A DNA stretch of 18,196 bases from Zancudomyces culisetae (lineage: Eukaryota > Kickxellomycota > Harpellomycetes > Harpellales > Legeriomycetaceae). Made by a program: the position numbers and the translations under genes. Location: assembly GCA_001969505.1 (NCBI GenBank), contig LSSK01000171.1:1-18196 (forward strand). Reading direction: 5' to 3'. Below are positions 1-8,659 of the stretch, one piece after another (position 1 is the stretch's first letter; each line of letters opens with the position of its first letter). The notes below the pieces were generated by a model. It had not been told where the DNA came from and did no database searches. It was given only the letters and a program-made list of their open reading frames with translations.

Positions 1-59
1 TAATCAAAAAAATTTTACTTGTTTTTTAAAATAGACAAAAAAAAAACATAAACAAAAAG

Positions 60-1957
60 ATGGATTCGATTCTTGAAAGACAACGGCTGCTGCATGAGGA
101 AATAGAACGGATAGAGCAGGCGCTGGTCGACCTAAAGCTATTGAAGCTAACCAGCTATAAACATAAGCTCTATAGGGATCATATAATGGCGGGACTTTTG
201 GAACGCCTCCGAAATCAAAAGGCAATCCTTCTCGAGCTCTATACAGATGAATCGAAGTAGGTTTGGCATTTTATATATCCATTCACACAAATTTTTTTTT
301 CTATGTTTTTTGTATTTTGTTTGTGAGACAGTAGCGTAATCAAAAAGTGTATAAAAATGGAGAGGGAGAGGGAGAGGGAGAGGGAAATGTATAGCATATG
401 TTGTATATAAATACATATAAATATATACTATATAGGATGAAGAGTAAGGAACTAGAATACAAGACAGATTCCCAATCAAATCTTAAAAATTTTTACACGC
501 AGCTTTCGGAAATCACAAACTTTCATCGACGTAATCCAGGGCAGCAGCTGGAGCTGATGGAGTTGGAGTTTAGCAGGTTCAAGCTTCTTCCTGAATCCAA
601 AAAGGAAAGGCTGAGAAGACAAAAGTTGGTAAACAGCGCAAAGTATGACAAATCTGGTCTTACCTTTGGACATACGAAATTAGAAAAAGAAATTCTGGCT
701 AAAAAGGCGCAATTAAAGAATGATCAGCCCTTAACCATGCAGGATATCAAAGCGGAGGATCAGCAGCTAATGCTTTCGCTACTCAATGAAAAACCAGCTT
801 GTTTCTATACTGCTATTGATGAAGAACGTATTAAAAACCTGTTTTCTGGTGTTGAGGCATTGGGTAAATTTGTTGATCTGAATAGCCAGTATGCAGAATT
901 TTGTAATTTACACACAAAGAAAAACGATAATAATGGCGACGCTCAGGAAGAAAATATCGATTACATTGACTATCTTCGGAATTTTGACAAATTTGATCCC
1001 TCTGGAGAAAATTTTATATATCGAAAAATACTTGAACACAACAAAATTAGCAACAAGTACATTGTCTATTTGGAAAGTGTTTTGGGTTATCTAAAAGAAT
1101 TTGTAGGCAAAACTCGACCGCTTTTTGATCTCGACGAGTTTATTTCTCGAGCACAATCTGAGTTTGACGAGTCCTATTCAAAGAATAATACTGGTAGTAA
1201 TGGTGCCACTAATACCAACACCCTGTATTGTGAATATTGTGATAAACAATTTGAAAAAAAAGTTACATTCGAATCACATTTAACCGGTAAAAAGCATGTG
1301 AAAGCAGTAGCCAAACGCCAACAGGTACAAGATGGTGTAGGTGCTAGTGCTCATAGCAATAAATATCGCATGGAATTTCTGCAAACCCAGATATCTAGAA
1401 TTACACAGGAACTTCTCGTAGGAACAGTGGCTAAAACAGTATCTGCTATTGAGCGCAAACAAGCCCTGACGATACAAGAACTCAATAAAGAAGCAGAACA
1501 GTACTTATCTTCACCAGAAACATCTGATAATGATAATGACGGGGTGGACGATGAGGAGGATGACGAAGATTCGGAGCACATCTATAACCCACTGAAGCTT
1601 CCTTTAGGCTGGGATGGAAAGCCTATTCCTTTCTGGCTTTACAAGCTTCATGGACTTAGTGTAGAATTCAATTGTGAAATCTGTGGAAACTATATTTACC
1701 GCGGGCGCAAGGCCTTTGATAATCACTTTCAGGAGGCCAGGCATAGCTACAACATGAAGAAACTTGGTATTCCAAATACTAGAACTTTCCATGACATTAC
1801 TAAAATCGAGGATGCTGTTACTCTTTGGCAGAAGCTAAAGAAACAAAAGACTGTTGAGGTTAATAAGTTTGATTCATTTGAAGAATTTGAAGACAGCGAG
1901 GGAAATGTGTTTAATAGAAAGACCTACGAGGACTTGAAGCGCCAAGGGTTATTGTGA
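60..1957 (+). CDS. SF3A3: Splicing factor 3A subunit 3 (SF3a60 / Prp9), two exons
   Basis: Subunit of the SF3a complex of the U2 snRNP, acting in the nucleus in branch-site recognition and pre-spliceosome assembly. The CDS joins 60-256 and 436-1957 across a 179-nt intron (GTAGGT donor, TATAG acceptor, phase 2), giving 572 aa; human SF3A3 is about 500. The start MDSILERQR matches the family start METILEQQR. The segment after the intron, with FYTQLSEITNFHRRNPGQ, corresponds to the SF3a60-binding region. A C2H2 finger (C331, C334, H347, H353; HLTGKKH) is followed by an acidic stretch and the highly conserved Prp9 C-terminal block: LPLGWDGKPIPFWLYKLHGL, a second finger (C479, C482, H496, H502), LGIPNT, and the terminal KTYEDLKRQGLL. 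An internal ATG at 398 lies inside the intron and is not the start. Family assignment is very secure; the intron is inferred from frame and splice sites. Confidence 0.97.
359..386. repeat. GAGAGG hexanucleotide repeat in SF3A3 intron
   Basis: About four tandem copies of GAGAGG lie in the single SF3A3 intron, roughly 50 nt before the acceptor. On the transcript this is a purine-only block, unlike the usual pyrimidine-rich tract before an acceptor. Confidence 0.9.
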
Positions 1958-2248
1958 CTTGATAGCTCTTATTTCTTTTTTTTCCCCTCCTATAACCCGT
2001 GATACGTTCGAGTACCTGAGTGGACGGCGTGAAGAGCGGAGGTCTGTTGTTTTGGTATTTCGTTTTTCATTTTTCATTTTTCTAGTTTTTCTTTTGCAAG
2101 TTTTTTATTCTTGGGAAATGTTAGAAATAGCCGAAAAGTTTTAATTTACAAGAAATTCACTAGTGATTATACAAACTCGGAAAGAAATGATACATCACCG
2201 TCACCCAATTTGTAGATCATTGTGATTCGCGTACAGTTGCAGATAGCA

Positions 2249-2278
2249 GGGGGGGGGGAGAGAGAGAGAGGAGGGGGG
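2249..2278. repeat. G10-(AG)n-G6 purine tract
   Basis: A run of ten G is followed by an (AG)n dinucleotide stretch and a run of six G, in otherwise AT-rich intergenic DNA about 290 nt after the SF3A3 stop. Long G runs can form G-quadruplex or triplex structures and are prone to length change. Confidence 0.9.
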
Positions 2279-3497
2279 ACACTCCAACAACTATTACTAG
2301 TCCAGTTATGGATCCATAACGTAAAAATTACTATATCAGGGTACCTGATACCAATATACCCAAAACGAAACAGTGAAAACGGAATCATCTATATTCATTG
2401 TCTCCAGAAAACATTCAGACACGTCAATAAGATTGTATGTATTTTTTTTTTGGAGGGTGTATTTGATGGACCTTGAGTGTCACAAACCAAGAATGTATAT
2501 TAATTTCTCTGATTTCTAGGTTCAAATGGTTTTAGATTTTGACAAATGTGCCCCAGTCCAACTCAACCCAACTCAACCCTAACATATATTATTTTGATTT
2601 ATTACCCATTATTTACAACGTTACTAGAATTTGAGATATTATAACACCAAGCAGCAAAGATGTTAATAATCTCTTACATGATTGCTATTTGTTCCGATTC
2701 GGTTGTTAATTAGTGCCAGAGTTGGAGACCAGGTAGATCGTTAACCACTATTAATTATACGAGTGTGTAACAATGTTGTAGCACAAATGACCACTTTACT
2801 TGATACTTACTTTGGTTGATCAATCATCATTCTGCTAGTCTAAAAGATCGCCAAAAAAAAAAGGAAGCGATTTTGTGTTTATCTTGAGAGCACCATATAT
2901 CACATAAAATCATGTAAATCATTTCTGAGACTCTGGTTTGTTGTGCGTGTTGATTTTTGTCTACAGGGAGCCATTGTCAGCTTAATTGAAACGAAAAAGT
3001 TAATGGTTGTTACTGACTGACTGATTGAAATTTTCTTGGAGATTTGTTTTTAACCTTTTATGAAAGCGCATACCATTGATTGTGAAAAAGTATTCAGCCC
3101 GAAACGGAGTGAAGTTCCTGCTTTTTTTTTTTGCTCTCAGATTGCTAACTTCATTATAAACAAATTGAGAAATATCTTTTCCAAGTGTTAAATCGTCAAT
3201 AAGGGCTCAAATATATAACTTTGTTGACTTGAACACAGATAGAAATCAACTGTACATATAAACCTGATGTGGCTATGCAGAATATGAGTATCCACGGCCA
3301 TCAACTCCATTCTACATTTGTTTTTTTTTTGTTTTTTGCTACTTTTCGCACTACAAGGTTAATAATGAAATGGTTGCTGGTGATTCAAAGCGGAAAACCC
3401 ATTAACATGTAGAAATGCTTCAAGCTATGTTACCATTTATTCAGATTGGTAGCACCAACACTTTAAGTATGCCGAATGATGTCAGAGTACCGGTAAC

Positions 3498-3522
3498 GGA
3501 ATCTCGAAATATACGAGATTCC
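3498..3522. repeat. Perfect 9-bp inverted repeat, 7-nt loop
   Basis: GGAATCTCG (3498-3506) and CGAGATTCC (3514-3522) are exact reverse complements around an AT-only 7-nt loop. A related GAATCTC occurs again just downstream at 3524-3530. It lies far from any firm gene; function unknown. Confidence 0.8.
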
Positions 3523-4512
3523 AGAATCTCAACAATTTGCAAATTAATTCCAGCCAAATCCGATCTCAAAACGATACAACAATGTTTTAAAAGTCGTGTT
3601 TTTATAAAATCTGTGTTAATTAGCACTAGACTTGCTTCAAGACCAAAATAATGAGAGTATGATAATATAATAATGATAATAATAATTTCCCCAGCTATCT
3701 ATAGCAGCATGGAATCACTCTCTTGGAAATCACGTACAAATTGCTGATAACAACAGTTTCCATTCTCCTGATTTTTTGAAATAGTTGTTAGGCAACGGAA
3801 GAAAGCTACCTTTTTCAACTCGGCATAGGTTCTTTAGAAACTAAAGAAAAAGTGCGGCACGCGTGATGATTGTTAGTATTGTACAATTAGATTTCTGTAG
3901 CACACAAAAAAGGCACAAACAATACAAACAAATACAGCATAGGTACAGAAATCGGTTATCTTTGAGCCTGGTAACACAAGGCGAATTTGAATGAATTAAA
4001 AATGCTAGTGATTGTAAATAATGTTGTGCAAATTACATGTTAATGAATCGCTGATTGTTTGGAATCAATGAATTCCAAAAATCAATTATATTATTGGCTT
4101 GTGGGATTGCACGGATATTACCTTTCTACATTTAGCAACTTTTTTTTTAATAAAGATCAGAAATTGAAAATAAATGCAAGATACACTATTCCATACCAAC
4201 TGAATTTGGATTGCAACTGCTATAAATAGTGGCTGAAATTTTTTCCGCATTGTCGCTACCTCTAACAAATAAAAATAAAAAAAAGCAGAATACAAAACCC
4301 GTGTTATATGAGTATACAGCATAGCTATTATTTTATACAAGTATCTAGTTGTATGAAACGAACACTGTTGACTGGAATCTTTTAAAAATAGAAAGGCGCA
4401 TTAGAAAAGACTGCAGTATAAATGGAATAGTAGCAGAAATCCCCATTTTTCAGTTTAGAAACTTTGCCCGACTTGATTTCAGCTAGAGGAAAAGTAAAAA
4501 GAAGAAATCGGG

Positions 4513-4520
4513 TATAAAAA
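4513..4520 (+). promoter_or_regulatory. Possible TATA box
   Basis: TATAAAAA in a G-flanked context (GGTATAAAAAGG), about 190 nt before the 34-codon ORF at 4703. It is a good match to a core TATA element, but such matches are frequent in AT-rich DNA. Confidence 0.3.
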
Positions 4521-4702
4521 GGTGCTAATAAAGAGAACCGAATCCTTTGAAATTACACGCAAGCAATAATACGGTTATAATAGACAGGAGTCGTAAGTAG
4601 TATACTCTAGAATATAATAGATACAGAACGATCATCAATAGTATCAGAATAATAAGCCTAGAAACTAGAAATTGTATCAAAACCATAGCAAAGTACCCTG
4701 AT

Positions 4703-4807
4703 ATGGCGAATATCCATAATGATGAATTCACGAAAGTAGAACCCGCTAAAAACATGAGGGACTATCCATACGACATAATAGACCGCGGTGAGGAAGAGCA
4801 AAAATAA
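4703..4807 (+). CDS. Candidate small protein, 34 aa, unknown
   Basis: ATG-to-TAA ORF starting MANIHNDEFTKVEPAK and ending in an acidic DRGEEEQK. It is hydrophilic, with no signal peptide or membrane segment, and I do not recognise it. Support is positional: a TATA-like box about 190 nt upstream, GTAAGT at 4593 followed by several TAG sites that would allow a 5' UTR intron, and two AATAAA signals within 100 nt after the stop. The frame stays open back to 4601 without another ATG, so this may be the 3' part of a longer spliced gene. The opposite strand carries a hydrophobic ORF over the same bases, so chance cannot be excluded. Confidence 0.2.
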   Translation: MANIHNDEFTKVEPAKNMRDYPYDIIDRGEEEQK

Positions 4808-4883
4808 TAGACAACGTGCTTTAGTTAAAACATTTGATACGTGTTAAGTAATTGTATAATGGCTTAGTATTTTTGTATGTGAC

Positions 4884-4898
4884 AATAAAAGTAATAAA
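4884..4898 (+). terminator. Possible poly(A) signals, plus strand
   Basis: Two AATAAA hexamers (4884-4889 and 4893-4898) lie 77-91 nt after the candidate small ORF. They fit a plus-strand transcript ending before the convergent LPMO gene. Confidence 0.3.
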
Positions 4899-5012
4899 TA
4901 CATAAACTCTGAGCAAAAAATTGATTGAACTAGCGAATAACAACAGGTACTGCCCTTCCTTCCCCTCCGCCTCCCCACATAAAAGAGTCACACTAATGCA
5001 AAAAGAACAAAG

Positions 5013-5018
5013 TTTATT
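5013..5018 (-). terminator. Possible poly(A) signal of LPMO copy A
   Basis: AATAAA on the minus strand, about 150 nt after the stop codon of the LPMO gene at 5167-6012. Confidence 0.35.
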
Positions 5019-5166
5019 TGTTTATGCTGGTTTTGATAAATTAAACATTAGGAATCTACATTATAAAGTTGAAATAATGTGAGGTTATAAATTTAGATTA
5101 GTAAATAAATTAGCATTTTACATAACATAGGCGGATATAAAGAGTTTTATAATACTAAAGTTGACC

Positions 5167-6012
5167 TCAAAATATATACGGGCGCCCATTTGCATCACAA
5201 CTACACCTACATCTTCCATTATCAACATAGTCGGGCGAAATGTTGTACCCGTACGAATCGTACTGCATATTCAAAGAATAATCATTGGATCGCCCACCTG
5301 GTTGTACCATAGTACTATATCCTGGCTCTGATGAGGTTCCACTGTCATTCACAGTAATACTTGGCCTTGAATTCAGTAGATCAATACCACTTTCGTAGTT
5401 TCCATTGAATTCTGCAACTACTGGTGTTCCTGGTCCATAATTTGCTATCAACAACTTCTTTCCTGTATAACTACCACCATTCACTCCCTTGATAGCAACA
5501 TCTGCACAGTTCATGTAGTATTCGCGGTTTCCACTTGCATTTATCCATGTCCATGCAAATACTGCACTGTTACTTGATGGTAGATTAGACGGCAATTGAA
5601 TATCATATGATAATACTTCAGCAGTATTTCCATATTTCTGACCATTAAAGAAGCAGTATTTGAGTACATCCTTGATTACAACAAACGTCTTTCCGCCATC
5701 ATACGACAAAGCAAACTGACAATGTCCACCACTATGAGCAGCACCATTAGGCTGAAACTTAACAGTTACTGTGCTTCCAGCTGTCCATGTTTCAACGTTC
5801 TTGGATGTTTTCTTGTCAGTTTTACATAGTGGCTGACTGGCTGCAGATGAAGTGCCAATTGGATTTTTAATGTTATAATCTACTGGATCACCAGCTGGAC
5901 ACAGTGGATTATTTGGTGATAATCTTGGACATGGTTGAACCATAGCCATGTGAGAATATACACTTGTTGCAAACAGGGTTACGAGTACACCGAGATTGAG
6001 GTTTGAAAACAT
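5167..6012 (-). CDS. Secreted lytic polysaccharide monooxygenase, AA11-like (copy A)
   Basis: Single-exon gene, 281 aa. Residues 1-20 form a signal peptide (MFSNLNLGVLVTLFATSVYS) whose predicted cut exposes H21, the N-terminal histidine needed for an LPMO copper histidine brace. The second brace histidine is probably H93 in AAHSGGHCQF, and Y166 in GNREYYMNCA is the likely axial residue. SYDGGKTF and the FAWTWINASGNRE segment resemble AA11 enzymes, which oxidise chitin; the true substrate is not shown. Six cysteines (28, 38, 63, 98, 120, 169) could give three disulphides. The core ends near residue 228; then comes a Tyr/Asn/Ser/Gly-rich tail with C268-R-C270-S-C272 and DANGRPYIF. Paralogue of the gene at 8660-9463, identical at 219 of the first 228 residues, but with an unrelated tail. 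Confidence 0.88.
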   Translation of the reverse strand: MFSNLNLGVLVTLFATSVYSHMAMVQPCPRLSPNNPLCPAGDPVDYNIKNPIGTSSAASQPLCKTDKKTSKNVETWTAGSTVTVKFQPNGAAHSGGHCQFALSYDGGKTFVVIKDVLKYCFFNGQKYGNTAEVLSYDIQLPSNLPSSNSAVFAWTWINASGNREYYMNCADVAIKGVNGGSYTGKKLLIANYGPGTPVVAEFNGNYESGIDLLNSRPSITVNDSGTSSEPGYSTMVQPGGRSNDYSLNMQYDSYGYNISPDYVDNGRCRCSCDANGRPYIF

Positions 6013-6028
6013 TTTGTGTGTTGTTACT
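6013..6028 (-). promoter_or_regulatory. Conserved 5' leader of LPMO copy A
   Basis: The 16 nt before the ATG, read on the minus strand as AGTAACAACACACAAA, are identical before copy B (9464-9479). Similarity fades within about 30 nt as repeats take over. The A-rich context suits translation initiation. Confidence 0.6.
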
Positions 6029-6029
6029 A

Positions 6030-6090
6030 TATGCTGTTATTATATGTTGTTATTATATGTTGTTACTGTTACTGTTACTGTTACTGCTGT
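6030..6090. repeat. TATGTTGTTATTA and GTTACT tandem repeats
   Basis: Imperfect 13-mer copies around TATGTTGTTATTA (6030-6060) run into about four copies of GTTACT (6062-6085), immediately upstream of LPMO copy A in its probable 5' UTR. Confidence 0.85.
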
Positions 6091-6127
6091 TTTTTTGTTG
6101 TTTCTGTTATAATTATTGTTATAATTA

Positions 6128-6162
6128 CTGCTTTTGCTGCTTTTGCTGCTTTTGCTGCTTTT
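6128..6162. repeat. TGCTTTTGC 9-mer repeat
   Basis: Three to four tandem copies of a 9-mer (CTGCTTTTG) about 120 nt upstream of the LPMO copy A start. An ORF reading through it on the plus strand consists only of repeat translation. Confidence 0.85.
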
Positions 6163-6249
6163 AGTGCTGTTTCCGCTGTTGTTGTGAAGCCTTATTGCGT
6201 GGGAGTGTTAGTAATATGTTGATAATATGATGATAAACTAATAAGTATA

Positions 6250-6320
6250 AAAAGTATGTGAATGTATGAGTATGTGAGTATATGAGTATATGAATATTTG
6301 GATATGTGGATGTGTGAATT
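6250..6320. repeat. Degenerate GTATATGA-type repeat
   Basis: Imperfect 8- to 10-nt units around GTATGTGA / GTATATGA continue for about 70 nt upstream of LPMO copy A. Confidence 0.7.
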
Positions 6321-6376
6321 AACTCAAAAAATATTTGTTTGAATGATATTGAGTTATGAACCCGTCTATTTAAGCT

Positions 6377-6384
6377 CATTTATA
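6377..6384 (-). promoter_or_regulatory. Possible TATA box of LPMO copy A
   Basis: TATAAATG on the minus strand, about 365 nt upstream of the ATG at 6012. The intervening leader would be long and consist mostly of tandem repeats, unless part is spliced out. Weak evidence. Confidence 0.25.
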
Positions 6385-7167
6385 CAAATTTCTGGCCATA
6401 ATAGTGCAAAGCAAGTAAACCGAGTGCAATATTTACGCCATACTCTTTATATTTTCTAACTGATTTTTATTTAGCAGTATAGGTGTTTTTTTTGAACTTT
6501 GGAATTTTAGAATATTCCGTTACTTTCTATTGATTCGGCTTAACTTCAATTAAACATCGATAATAGTAAACCTGATGGTGTATTAAGGTATGTGAATATT
6601 TACTATTGTTTTTTTGCTATTTAGTTCTGCTATTGTTTTATTAGCGCTGGTCTGGCTTATTTTTGTATTATTTTTTGTTTTGCAGCCGCAGTTCTAGTCA
6701 TGGGAACTAGAATATTATAGTGACGATGCTCTATATCGCTTGTAAATCGTGAAACGCCAAAAACTTAACAACTGGTTATTCAACCCCATCCCCCCATCTG
6801 TTCCAAAAAAAACTAATTAGACTCAAAATACCTGTATAAAACATCCCAAAGCACTGCAACAATAAAACTCAACTATCGGCCTAGTATTTCATTATCAACA
6901 CTAGGTATACTGATTGTCCACAATAGCCAGCATGTTTAGAATATTTGTAAATACTCTTGGAACTTTGATATTGATTTTCGCCAGCCATTTTTTTCTGTGA
7001 AAAATATTAACAGTGGTAATTGGCAAAATGTAAAAGAGAACAATGAGGAATGATCAACTCAAATAAAATCGGAGTGCCACAGTTTGAATGCAAACCTGAT
7101 TTCAATTATCGACGATATTTTTATTGTAAATCTGGATGAGAAAGCACAAATGTTAAAGCAAGAAACA

Positions 7168-7251
7168 GTAAAAGCGAAATGGTAAAAGTTAAACGGCAAA
7201 AGTGAAATAGCAAAAGTTAAACGGCAAAAGTTAAACGGCAAAAATAAAAGT
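7168..7251. repeat. 14-bp minisatellite, six units
   Basis: Six consecutive 14-nt units in exact register: 7168-7181, 7182-7195, 7196-7209, 7210-7223, 7224-7237 and 7238-7251. The consensus is GCAAAAGTTAAACG; units 4 and 5 are identical and the outer ones degenerate. A period of 14 is not a multiple of three, which argues against coding. Confidence 0.95.
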
Positions 7252-7294
7252 GCCCATAGATCCAGTGTTTTGATAACCCACGCCATTTCAGGTT

Positions 7295-7345
7295 TGATAT
7301 TGATATTGATACTGATACTGATATTGATTTTCGTTTTCGTTTTCA
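7295..7345. repeat. TGATAT/TGATAC and TTTTCG hexamer repeats
   Basis: About five TGATAY units are followed directly by about three TTTTCG units. Confidence 0.9.
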
Positions 7346-7360
7346 CAATACATTTCCATA

Positions 7361-7400
7361 TCAACACATCAACACATCAACACATCAACACATCAGCACA
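7361..7400. repeat. TCAACACA octamer repeat, five units
   Basis: Four exact copies of TCAACACA (7361-7392) and one variant, TCAGCACA (7393-7400). Confidence 0.95.
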
Positions 7401-7528
7401 TCAATTGACTAACCCATTGGTGTGTCCTGTCAACACACACATGTACAAGTATTCGCACAGAATCACTTATAATCAGCTTTCAAGAAAATAGGATATGGGC
7501 AAGCGAATATACATATTTCTAGCTTGTC

Positions 7529-7569
7529 ATGCTCTAGGTTATGATACTCTAGGTTATGATACTCTAGCT
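7529..7569. repeat. 15-mer repeat ATGATACTCTAGGTT
   Basis: Nearly three tandem units: a first unit shortened by two nt, one full unit, and a third that departs in its last bases. Confidence 0.85.
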
Positions 7570-7814
7570 CACCAGCTGTAAAAACATAATGTTGATCATA
7601 TTTTAGTTGTTATTGCTAGCAATACCTAGACTAACAGCACCAAGCACACGTTTCTGAGCACACCGTTGTACTTCCATGTCTCAGCATAATCAATTTTTGT
7701 GTATTCTCACACAGCATATATTAACCTCATTATTACTAATCTTTTTTTTGTACATCTAAACTACCAAAACCAGTCAAAAGCCAAGCAGGTTGAAAAGCGT
7801 AGCAGCGAACCGGA

Positions 7815-7872
7815 TAAAAAGTATATGAAAAGTATATGAAAAATATATAAAAAATATATAAAAAAGTATATT
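7815..7872. repeat. AT-rich repeat of GTATATGAAAA type
   Basis: Five imperfect 11- to 12-nt units that shift from GTATATGAAAA to ATATATAAAAA. Confidence 0.85.
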
Positions 7873-8006
7873 CCTATTATTGGCATTACATTCATCCAAG
7901 CTTGTTGACTGTAAAAGACAAATTGTTTCTAACCATGTTTGTTTCCTAATTTTTTATTCCATCGCTTTCATCACCAAAACTACTACCACTGCTCCCATTT
8001 TGGGTT

Positions 8007-8517
8007 TCAAAATCCTGTCATGTTTGCAATTCTATTATTATTGTATCCACTCCTCACACGTGTATCGCTTTCGGAATTAGAATAGTATGACGATTGAAAC
8101 ACACCAGCATCGTTTTCCATTACACTCGAACAGTCATTATTATTAAATGCACTGGATAATGCTATATTTGGTTTAGAAACATCACTAGCAAAACCCTCAC
8201 CGCTTGAACTGTATGCGGTATCAACGCTTTTCGTTCGGCTTCTTCCAGTTATGGGTAGTATTTTTGAAGAGAAGAATCTAGAGTTTGGTTTGCCCATTAG
8301 TCGTTTTTTGGATAATTCGCGTTTTTTGTGATATGATACTTTGAACTGCATGTATCCATCTATTAGGTGTCTTGGAATATCAGAAATCAAAAAGTATTAT
8401 TTATGCGTTTATATTGGGTTTCCATACACATCTCTTGTCAAAGAACGGTCTACAGAAATCTCAATAAAGCCAGAAATTTATTGCGATATTCCAGTATTCA
8501 CCTAGTAATTCTGCCTT
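8007..8517 (-). pseudogene. Probable 3' relic of an unrecognised gene
   Basis: A minus-strand frame open from 8390 down to the TGA at 8007 encodes about 125 residues with protein-like composition: a basic N-terminal part (KVSYHKKRELSKKRL) and a Ser/Asn-rich tail ending NRIANMTGF. It lacks an upstream ATG; the first internal ATG would give 114 aa, and TTCCAAG before 8370 could be an acceptor. Just upstream, in another frame, 8404-8517 reads like membrane-protein sequence (ELLGEYWNIAINFWLY, a TGA, then DFCRPFFDKRCVW). I found no intron that joins the two in frame. The 3' UTR of LPMO copy B begins right upstream, leaving no room for a 5' half. It could be the cytoplasmic tail of a lost membrane protein, or chance. 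Confidence 0.35.
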
Positions 8518-8561
8518 TTTTTTATTGTAAAGTGCAATAGTTCAAATTTTGCTTGAATTGA

Positions 8562-8567
8562 TTTATT
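8562..8567 (-). terminator. Possible poly(A) signal of LPMO copy B
   Basis: AATAAA on the minus strand about 95 nt after the stop of the LPMO gene at 8660-9463. Another follows at 8521-8526. Confidence 0.4.
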
Positions 8568-8659
8568 GAAATGATGATGATGATTAAAGTAGCGATTTTA
8601 AAAAGAGATTGAAAGGATGAATAGATGAAACTAATAAAAAACTGAGTAAACATACAAAT

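Larger units (their letters stand above)
1958..4500. other. Intergenic region without a convincing gene
   Basis: About 2.5 kb of AT-rich sequence after SF3A3. The first 200 nt are T-rich and probably hold its 3' UTR. No ORF with a recognisable product was found. The only notable items are a G-rich tract (2249-2278), a duplicated 10-mer CAACTCAACC (2559-2578) and a perfect hairpin (3498-3522). Short genes split over tiny exons, as in MRPL1 further on, could be missed by eye. Confidence 0.6.
6385..8006. other. Repeat-rich spacer between the LPMO paralogues
   Basis: No ORF here looks coding. The stretch is made of unique AT-rich DNA with several short tandem arrays of different unit lengths, listed separately. 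ORFs over 7059-7491 consist mainly of repeat translation. Confidence 0.6.

Noticed and set aside
2222-2582. Two plus-strand segments joinable in frame across a GTATGT..TTCTAG intron (2435-2519)
   Set aside because: The splice sites and frame fit, but the first segment has no ATG, is preceded by a stop and encodes the G-rich tract. No recognisable protein.
3415-3651. Overlapping ORFs of 78 aa (+) and 61 aa (-)
   Set aside because: The two frames shadow each other over the hairpin region; neither shows family features.
4525-4755. Minus-strand hydrophobic ORF of 76 aa (possible small membrane protein)
   Set aside because: Hydrophobic antisense frames are expected opposite A-rich DNA. No minus-strand poly(A) signal or promoter was seen, while the plus strand has both. 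Not fully excluded.
6016-6222. Cys/Tyr/Ala-rich plus-strand ORF upstream of LPMO copy A
   Set aside because: It is the translation of the TTGTTA, GTTACT and CTGCTTTTG tandem repeats.
7059-7491. Opposed ORFs of 102 aa (-) and 73 aa (+)
   Set aside because: Both derive from tandem repeats; the 14-nt period breaks any coding periodicity.
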